Origin: Mesorhizobium escarrei | Lineage (GTDB): Bacteria > Pseudomonadota > Alphaproteobacteria > Rhizobiales > Rhizobiaceae | NCBI RefSeq assembly: GCF_935825525.1 | Contig: NZ_CAKXZT010000124.1 | Coordinates: 62,001-126,000, forward strand | Direction of reading: 5' to 3' | Length of the DNA stretch: 64,000 nucleotides | In this document: positions 58,181 to 64,000 of the stretch, piece by piece | Layout: every line of letters starts with the position of its first letter | How positions within the stretch are numbered: position 1 is the first letter of the stretch | Program-made: the position numbers and the translations under genes | Notes under the pieces: model-generated | What the model saw: only the letters and a program-made list of their open reading frames with translations | What the model was told of the DNA's origin: nothing | Databases searched by the model: none

Positions 58181-59262
58181 GCGCCGGCCCTGGGACGTTC
58201 GATGCCGGCCAGAAGATCGATCACCGCTTGCGGCGTGACTTCGCCGATCGGCTTGCCGCTGCCGTTGACGACGGCGAACGGCTTGCCGGCCGAGACGATA
58301 TCAGCCGAAAAACTCGATATCTTGGCATCGGGCGCGACCACGCCGCCATGCTCGGCGCCGTCGCAGGCGCGCATCAGGCTTCGCGCCGAGATGACCTTGG
58401 CGCGGTCGACGTCGCGGGTGAACTCGGCGACATAGTCAGTCGCCGGACTGACCACCAGCTCTTCGGGCGTGCCGATCTGGATGACCTCGCCGTCCTTCAT
58501 GATGGCGATGCGATCGGCCAGCCGGATGGCCTCGTCGAAATCATGGGTGATGAAGACGATGGTCTTGTGCAGCATGGTCTGCAGCCGCATCAATTCGTCC
58601 TGCATCTCGCGGCGGATCAGCGGATCGAGCGCCGAGAACGGCTCGTCGAGAAACCATATCTCCGGCTTGGTGGCGAGGCTGCGGGCGATGCCGACACGCT
58701 GCTGCTGGCCGCCGGAAAGCTCACGCGGATAGAAATGCTCGCGGCCGCGCAGGCCGACAAGCTCGATCACTTCGCGCGCGCGTTTTTCGCGCGTCGGCCG
58801 GTCCTGCCCTTGGATGCCCAGTGGAAAGGCGATGTTCTCCAGCACATTCAGATGCGGCAGCAGGGCGAAATTTTGGAACACCATGCCCATGCGGTGGCGC
58901 CGCAGCTCGATCAGCGCGGCATCGGAGATTTTGAGGAGATCCTTGCCCTCGAACTCGACCTTGCCATGTGTCGGCTCGACCAGCCGCGACATGCAGCGCA
59001 CCAGCGTCGACTTGCCCGACCCCGAAAGCCCCATGATGATGAAGATCTCGCCCTGGCGGATTTCGAGGTCGACGCCGCGCACCGCGCCGACCAGCCCGGC
59101 CGCGGCGACCTCCGCCATGCTGGCCTTGCCGTCGCGCTGGCAGATGAAATTGGCCGCGTTCGCGCCGAACAGCTTCCAAACGTTGCGGCAGGCGAGCTTT
59201 ATCGGGCGGGCATCCCTCGGCGTGCCTGCCGTTTGCAGCATCTGTTCAGTCGTATCGGCCAT
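58177..59262 (-). CDS. tmoW: TMAO ABC transporter ATP-binding protein
   Basis: A 361-residue ATPase with Walker A GLSGSGKS, signature LSGGQQQRVGIAR and Walker B IWFLDEPFSALDP, followed by a C-terminal regulatory segment of about 90 residues. It resembles ProV/choline-type ATPases. It lies between tmoX and tmoV, overlapping the latter by 4 nt. Confidence 0.87.
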   Translation of the reverse strand: MADTTEQMLQTAGTPRDARPIKLACRNVWKLFGANAANFICQRDGKASMAEVAAAGLVGAVRGVDLEIRQGEIFIIMGLSGSGKSTLVRCMSRLVEPTHGKVEFEGKDLLKISDAALIELRRHRMGMVFQNFALLPHLNVLENIAFPLGIQGQDRPTREKRAREVIELVGLRGREHFYPRELSGGQQQRVGIARSLATKPEIWFLDEPFSALDPLIRREMQDELMRLQTMLHKTIVFITHDFDEAIRLADRIAIMKDGEVIQIGTPEELVVSPATDYVAEFTRDVDRAKVISARSLMRACDGAEHGGVVAPDAKISSFSADIVSAGKPFAVVNGSGKPIGEVTPQAVIDLLAGIERPRAGA

Positions 59263-59289
59263 GCAGTCGTCCTTCTGGAATAGGGGATA

Positions 59290-59317
59290 GAGACCCGGCC
59301 ATGAATGACCGGGTCTC
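59290..59317 (-). promoter_or_regulatory. Intercistronic hairpin between tmoX and tmoW
   Basis: Perfect 9-bp arms GAGACCCGG/CCGGGTCTC flank a 10-nt loop, with no U-run. It lies directly after the binding-protein gene, as in the operon at 6205, and probably raises binding-protein mRNA relative to downstream genes. Confidence 0.55.
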
Positions 59318-59337
59318 GCAGTTTCCAGTTGGAACGG

Positions 59338-60312
59338 TCACTCGGCCCAGGCTTTCCAGTCGGCTTCGTGGGCGGCGATCCAGGCGGCGGCGACGTCTTC
59401 CGGCGTCTTGCCTTCAAGATCGATCTGGCCGCTCATCTTGTTGAGCTCGTCGGTGTCGATCGTGTAGTTCTTCGCGACCTTGTAGGCGACCGGCCATTTG
59501 TCCTTCATGCCGGCCCAGGAATATTTCCAGATCTCGCCATGCGGCTTGCCGCAGTCATACTTTGCGTCGAGGTTCACGCCCCATTTCGGATCGGTGTAGC
59601 ACTCCGGCGTATAGTCGGGGAATTCGACCCATTCGCCCTTGTATTTGGCCGGCGCCCAATGCGGCGAATAGACCCACAGCATGATCGGCGCCTTGCGCTG
59701 AAAGGCCGAATCCAGCTCGGCGAACATCGCCGCATCGGTGCCGGCATGAATGACGGTGAAGGGCAGCTTCAGCGCCGCGGCACGCTCGTCGTCAAAACCT
59801 TCCCAGGTCACCGGGCCGCCGAGATAGCGGCCGTTCGGCGCCGTTTCGGCGGTCGAGAAGGCTTCGGCGCATTTCGGGTCCTTCAGCGCCTCCCAGTTCG
59901 GTAGGCCTGGGCATTTCTCTTTCATATATTCGGGATACCACCATTCCTCCTTGGCCTTGGGCCCGAGCGCGCCGAGGCGTTCGGTCTGCCCGGTTGCATC
60001 CGAGGCCTTCATGGCTTCGCCGGCGGTCGTGTCCCAGAATTCCATGGCGACGGCGAGATCGCCATTGGTAAGGCCGGTGGTCAGGCTGGAGAGATAGTCG
60101 GCGGTCGGATACTCGACCGTGTATCCAAGCTTTTCCAGAATGCCGCCGAGAATCTTTGCGTTCAGATTGACGCTGGTCCAGTCGAACAGCGCGATCTTGA
60201 TAGGGTCGTTCGATTCTGGCGCCGCCGCTTGGGCCGAAGGCGTCAGTGCACTTGCCGCGGCTAGTGTTAAGGCTCCCATTGATAATCTCGAAATCATATT
60301 CCGCAGTGACAT
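59338..60312 (-). CDS. tmoX: TMAO ABC transporter substrate-binding protein
   Basis: A 324-residue type II periplasmic protein with a signal peptide ending near SAQAA (about residue 29). It is rich in Trp, with FDWTSVN, MEFWDTT, VYSPHWAP and YSWAGMKDKW, the source of an aromatic cage for quaternary amines or TMAO. First gene of the tmoXWV operon. Choline or betaine could also fit the fold, but the neighbours are TMA/TMAO enzymes. Confidence 0.82.
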   Translation of the reverse strand: MSLRNMISRLSMGALTLAAASALTPSAQAAAPESNDPIKIALFDWTSVNLNAKILGGILEKLGYTVEYPTADYLSSLTTGLTNGDLAVAMEFWDTTAGEAMKASDATGQTERLGALGPKAKEEWWYPEYMKEKCPGLPNWEALKDPKCAEAFSTAETAPNGRYLGGPVTWEGFDDERAAALKLPFTVIHAGTDAAMFAELDSAFQRKAPIMLWVYSPHWAPAKYKGEWVEFPDYTPECYTDPKWGVNLDAKYDCGKPHGEIWKYSWAGMKDKWPVAYKVAKNYTIDTDELNKMSGQIDLEGKTPEDVAAAWIAAHEADWKAWAE

Positions 60313-60966
60313 GCCTGTGCTCCTGTCAAGCTCTGGTGGAAGTTATCGTTCGTTCCCTTCTTTGCGTCTTTTTGATTGTGTTGGAAAAGCTGGTCGTTGC
60401 GCAAGTCCATTGGCAGCAAATTGCTGTCGGCGCTGAAGTAGGCGCAGACGGGAATGACGCCCACTTCGATGAAGATGTCGTGCGACCGCGTCATGGCTGC
60501 CGTGCTGCCGAAGCAGTGATCTGCAGATCGCTCGCCGCTCCTGCGGCGCCCTCAAGCTTGCGAGCCATCAAGGTCCTATGCTGTCGGCTCTCGGCAGTCG
60601 CCCAAGCCATTTTCATGGGATGAAATTATATATACCAACATTCATGTCAACGACTAATGCCATTCGTAGCAGGGCAATCGCTGCAGGGTTGGAATTCACT
60701 TCAGATTGTCGAAGTCGGCGCTGCCCCCATCGCCCTGCCGGGCACTTCTCCCCATACAGCGACGGAGAAGGGGGCTGGCCGCAACGTCGGCGCTCTACTT
60801 GCTGCGCCCGCGATTGGCGAAACCGGCGACGACAGCGCCCTCTCCCCGTCCCTATACAGTCACTATACGGGGAGAGGATGCCGGCAGGCAGGTGAGGGGC
60901 GGCGCCGGCTCCCGAAAAGGATGACGAGACGATCGCAGCGCGCATTCGAATGCCGTCCGAGTATCC
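60313..60966. other. Long intergenic region with repeat hairpin and possible promoter
   Basis: No convincing gene is seen in these 654 bases. A minus-strand TTGACA (60645-60650) and TATAAT (60625-60630) pair, 14 nt apart, could be a weak sigma-70 promoter for tmoX. CTCTCCCCGT/ACGGGGAGAG (60840-60876) and the surrounding CTTCTCCCC-rich stretch are mesorhizobial intergenic repeats. Confidence 0.5.
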
Positions 60967-61755
60967 TCACGACATGATCAGGCCGCCATCGACATTGATC
61001 GTCTGGCCGGTGATGTAGGCGGCGTCGTTGCTGGCCAGAAAGCTGACCAGGCCCGAAACGTCCTCGCCGCTGCCGGCGCGGCCCATCGGGATGTTCTTCA
61101 CCCATTCGGCCATCAGCTCGCCGGGCTTGTAGTCGCCCATCAGTCTGCCCCATGCGGCGTCGTTGTAGGCCCACATGTCGGTGTCGATGATGCCGGGACA
61201 GATCGCGTTGACGGTGATCTTCTCTTTGGCCACTTCCTTGGCGAGGCTCTGGGTGATGCCGACGACGCCGAATTTCGAGGCGGCATAATGCGGTGTGTAG
61301 ATAAAACCCTGGCGCGCCTGGCCGGATGCGGTGTTGATCAGCCGGCCGCCGTCGCCATGCTTGCGGATGCGCGCGATCGCCTCCTGGCAGCACAGGAACA
61401 CGCCCTTGGTGTTGACCGCCATCACCTTGTCCCATTCGGCCTCGGTCATCGCCTCGATCCTGGCGATGGTGATGACGCCGGCATTCTGCACGGAGATGTC
61501 GACGCGGCCGAACTGCTGTTCGGCCAGGTCGTAAAGGGCGGCGACCTCGTCCTTCCTGGTCACGTCCATGCGCAGCGATGCGACCTTGGCGCCTTCCGCC
61601 TTCAGTCCGGCGGCGACCTCTTCGACGCGAGGATCGATGGCGCTGACGACGACCGCAGCACCCTCCGCCGCGAAGCGCCGGGCTATGGCCGCGCCGATGC
61701 CGCCGCTGGCCCCGGTGATGACCGCCGTCTTGCCCTGGAATCGCTTCTGCATCAT
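60967..61755 (-). CDS. Short-chain dehydrogenase, probably sugar/polyol-specific
   Basis: A 262-residue SDR with VITGASGGIGAAIA near the N-terminus, an NNAG-like QNAG, and the catalytic YAASK preceded by TASG. The C-terminal TINVDGGLIMS is standard. It follows a second SDR gene by 6 bp and the ABC ATPase gene on the same strand, so it likely oxidises or reduces the imported sugar. The substrate is unknown. Confidence 0.87.
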   Translation of the reverse strand: MMQKRFQGKTAVITGASGGIGAAIARRFAAEGAAVVVSAIDPRVEEVAAGLKAEGAKVASLRMDVTRKDEVAALYDLAEQQFGRVDISVQNAGVITIARIEAMTEAEWDKVMAVNTKGVFLCCQEAIARIRKHGDGGRLINTASGQARQGFIYTPHYAASKFGVVGITQSLAKEVAKEKITVNAICPGIIDTDMWAYNDAAWGRLMGDYKPGELMAEWVKNIPMGRAGSGEDVSGLVSFLASNDAAYITGQTINVDGGLIMS

Positions 61756-61761
61756 TTTTTC

Positions 61762-62526
61762 CTACCAGCAGACGAAGCCGCCATCGACGATCAGGTCGAT
61801 ACCGGTGACGAAACTCGAAGCGCGGCTGGCCAGGAACACGATCGGGCCGACCATCTCCTCCGGCGCCGCCATCCGCCCCATCGGCGTATCGCGCTCGAAG
61901 ATCCTGACCTGGTCGGCGACCTCCGGCCGCTTGTTCATCGGCGTCAGCGTGTAGCCGGGGCTGACGACGTTGACGCGCAGGCCGCGATCGGCCCATTCCA
62001 TGGCGAGGCTCTTCGACATGTGGATGACGGCGGCCTTCGACGAATTGTAATGCGCCTGGGTCAGGCCGCGATTGACGATCGAGCCCGACATCGAGGCGAT
62101 GTTGATGATCGAGCCCCTGCGCCGCGTCAGCATTGCGCGCGCTTCGGCCTGGCAGGACAGGAACACGCCGCTGACATTGACGTCGTAGAGCTGCTGCCAT
62201 TTCTCCAGCGACAGCGTCTCGGCCGGCTCGGCCGCGGCCACGCCGGCATTGTTGACAGCGACGGTCAGCGCGCCGAGTTCCTTCTCCGTGCGTTCGATCG
62301 CCGCTGCCAGATCGGCCGCTGAGGTCACCGTGCCGGTGAGCACCAATGCCTTGCGGCCGAGCGCCGAGATCCTGTGCGCGGTCTCGTCCAGCCCGCCCTT
62401 CGAGGCATGGCCGAAACAGGCGATATCGGCGCCGGCTTCGGCCAGGCCGATGGCGATCGCTTGGCCGATGCCGCTGCCGGCGCCGGTGACGAGAGCAACG
62501 TCCCCATGAAGATCGAATAGTTCCAT
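61762..62526 (-). CDS. Short-chain dehydrogenase
   Basis: A 254-residue SDR with VTGAGSGIGQAIAIG, NNAG and the catalytic YNSSK. The ATG at 62526 begins MELFDLHG with AGGAAAA upstream; a much longer in-frame extension reaches into the ATPase gene and is not coding. It lies between the ABC ATPase gene and the other SDR gene. Confidence 0.87.
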   Translation of the reverse strand: MELFDLHGDVALVTGAGSGIGQAIAIGLAEAGADIACFGHASKGGLDETAHRISALGRKALVLTGTVTSAADLAAAIERTEKELGALTVAVNNAGVAAAEPAETLSLEKWQQLYDVNVSGVFLSCQAEARAMLTRRRGSIINIASMSGSIVNRGLTQAHYNSSKAAVIHMSKSLAMEWADRGLRVNVVSPGYTLTPMNKRPEVADQVRIFERDTPMGRMAAPEEMVGPIVFLASRASSFVTGIDLIVDGGFVCW

Positions 62527-62659
62527 CGAAATGTTTTCCTGTTGAGCCGCCGGTGCTGCCTGGGAAGGAAGGGGCGCCAGTCCTGGCTGGCGCCCCGCGC
62601 GGTCCGGTGCCTGGGAGGGTATCACCTGCTGCGCCTTATTCCGATCCTTTATGCCGCCC

Positions 62660-64000
62660 TCAGCTTGTCGCGAGCTCCATGACGGCGACGTTGCTCGCTT
62701 CGCTGCGATCGAGAATGCCACGCTGGCGACCACGGCTCAGCACCAGCACGCGATGCGACAGGCCGAGCACTTCCTCGAGGTCGGAGCTCACCACCACCAC
62801 CGCCATGCCGGAGCGGGCGAGTTCGGCGATGACATCGTAGATCGCGGCGCGGGCGCCGACATCGATGCCGCGTGTCGGCTCGTCCAGGATGAATACCTTG
62901 GGCGGCCGTGAAATCCATTTGGCGATGATCACCTTCTGCTGGTTGCCGCCGGAAAGCTTGCTGATCGCCTGGTTAGGCCGGCCCTTGACGCCGAGCCGGC
63001 CAATGCCGGCCTCGGCGAATTTCTGTACCGCCTTCGGAAATACCCAGCCATTCGGCGCGACATGGTCGAAATTGCCGATCGCCAGATTCTCGCCGATGGT
63101 CTGGTCGAGTACCACGCCTTGCGCCTTGCGGTCTTCCGGCACCAGAACGACGCCGGCCTTGATCGCCGCCGCTGGGCCGGTGAGATGCACCGGTTTGCCG
63201 GCGACACGCACCGACCCCGAGGAAATCGGATCGGCGCCGGCGATCGCCCGCACCAGCTCCGTGCGGCCGGCGCCGATCAGGCCGGCGATGCCAAGGATTT
63301 CGCCGGTCCGCACCGAGAAGCTGACATTCTGAAAGCTGCGTTCCGGCGAGGACAGGTTCTCGACCTCGAGCAACGTCTCGCTGCCCGGCTCCGAGAGCGG
63401 CGGGAACATCCGCTCGACGCTGCGGCCGACCATCTGCTCGACGATCGCGCGCACCGGAACGTCGGCGCGCTCGTGGCGGGCGACAATGCGCCCGTCGCGC
63501 ATCACCACCACGCGGTCGGCGATCTCAGCGACCTCGTCCAGCCGGTGGCTGATATAGATGAAGGACATGCCTTCCGCCTTGAGCTTGCGGATCTGCTTGA
63601 ACAATAGCTCCGTTTCCTCGCTGCCAAGTGCCGCTGTCGGTTCGTCGAAGATCAGAAGCTCGGCGTTGAGCGTCAGCGCCTTGGCGATCTCGACCTGCTG
63701 CTGGGCGGCGATGCGCAGCGTGCGCACCTTGCGTTCCGGCGAGACATCGAGGCCGAGCCGCTTCAGTTGGGCCGATGCCCGCGCATTCATAGCCGCGCGG
63801 TCGATGCGGCCGCCGCGCATCGGCAGGCGCCCGACATAGACGTTCTCGGCAACCGACAGGTCCGGCAGCAGCTTCAGTTCCTGATGGATCATGCCGACGC
63901 CGGCGTCGATGGCCGCGGCGGGAGAGGCGGGGGAATACGGCTTCCCCCGCCATGTGATGCTGCCGGCATCGGGTTTGGTCGACCCGGCGATGATGTTCGA
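62660..64000 (-). CDS. Sugar ABC transporter ATP-binding protein, N-terminus beyond window
   Basis: The frame is open from the right edge, so the gene's start lies outside the window. The N-terminal part seen reads SNIIAGSTKPDAGSITWRGK, which follows a Walker A motif beyond the edge. Later come IFDEPTAALGSEE, a second-domain GLIGAGRTELVRAIAGADP, signature LSGGNQQ and FILDEPTRGIDVG. About 447 residues are present, typical CUT2 ATPases having about 500. It opens this sugar operon's visible part. Confidence 0.88.
   Translation of the reverse strand, partial: SNIIAGSTKPDAGSITWRGKPYSPASPAAAIDAGVGMIHQELKLLPDLSVAENVYVGRLPMRGGRIDRAAMNARASAQLKRLGLDVSPERKVRTLRIAAQQQVEIAKALTLNAELLIFDEPTAALGSEETELLFKQIRKLKAEGMSFIYISHRLDEVAEIADRVVVMRDGRIVARHERADVPVRAIVEQMVGRSVERMFPPLSEPGSETLLEVENLSSPERSFQNVSFSVRTGEILGIAGLIGAGRTELVRAIAGADPISSGSVRVAGKPVHLTGPAAAIKAGVVLVPEDRKAQGVVLDQTIGENLAIGNFDHVAPNGWVFPKAVQKFAEAGIGRLGVKGRPNQAISKLSGGNQQKVIIAKWISRPPKVFILDEPTRGIDVGARAAIYDVIAELARSGMAVVVVSSDLEEVLGLSHRVLVLSRGRQRGILDRSEASNVAVMELATS

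Noticed and set aside
60294..60955. Several 60-125-codon frames in the long spacer
   Set aside because: They overlap one another on both strands, lack family motifs and good ribosome-binding sites, and part of the region is repeat.

Overview
The window reads as chromosomal DNA of a rhizobial alphaproteobacterium, most likely Mesorhizobium or a close relative. The evidence is high GC, dense operons dominated by sugar ABC transporters, genes resembling rhizobial homologues, and intergenic repeat families typical of mesorhizobia. I see no rRNA, tRNA, CRISPR array, insertion sequence or phage gene. All family assignments come from reading translations and motifs; no database search was possible.

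Region 1 (1-11.2 kb) looks like a catabolic and uptake locus for the branched plant sugar apiose, or its acid apionate. It holds a RuBisCO-like protein (cut by the left edge), a GntR/FCD regulator, a Gfo/Idh/MocA dehydrogenase, a sugar ABC transporter with a DUF2291 lipoprotein, and an ApnO-like oxidoisomerase. A frameshifted stub resembling the apionate lactonase ApnL lies between. A CTGGTAT(A/G)AT element recurs at three promoters of this set. Two unrelated envelope-type genes are inserted: a polysaccharide-export-domain/coiled-coil protein and a glycine-rich secreted protein.

Region 2 (11.5-22.8 kb) pairs mtnA and mtnK with a complete sugar ABC transporter, a class II aldolase/short-chain dehydrogenase fusion and a SorC-type regulator. 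I read it as import and dissimilation of 5-methylthioribose (or 5-deoxyribose) through a DHAP-shunt-like route. A divergent acyl-CoA synthetase follows. Next come a repeat, a decayed GIY-YIG gene, a VOC protein and a TetR/MFP/RND efflux set (23.7-29 kb).

Region 3 (29-60.3 kb) is a methylated-amine island. TmoXWV imports TMAO, Tmm oxidises TMA to TMAO, Tdm demethylates TMAO to DMA, and DmmDABC converts DMA to methylamine. GmaS and MgsABC form N-methylglutamate, and MgdABCD oxidises it back to glutamate while passing the C1 unit to tetrahydrofolate. An Amt transporter, a small membrane protein, an APC permease, an aldehyde dehydrogenase and an XRE-cupin regulator accompany them. An SDR/ECF-sigma pair and a serine hydrolase are interspersed without an obvious role.

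Region 4 (61-64 kb) is the end of another sugar operon: a sugar ABC ATPase (cut by the right edge) followed by two short-chain dehydrogenases.
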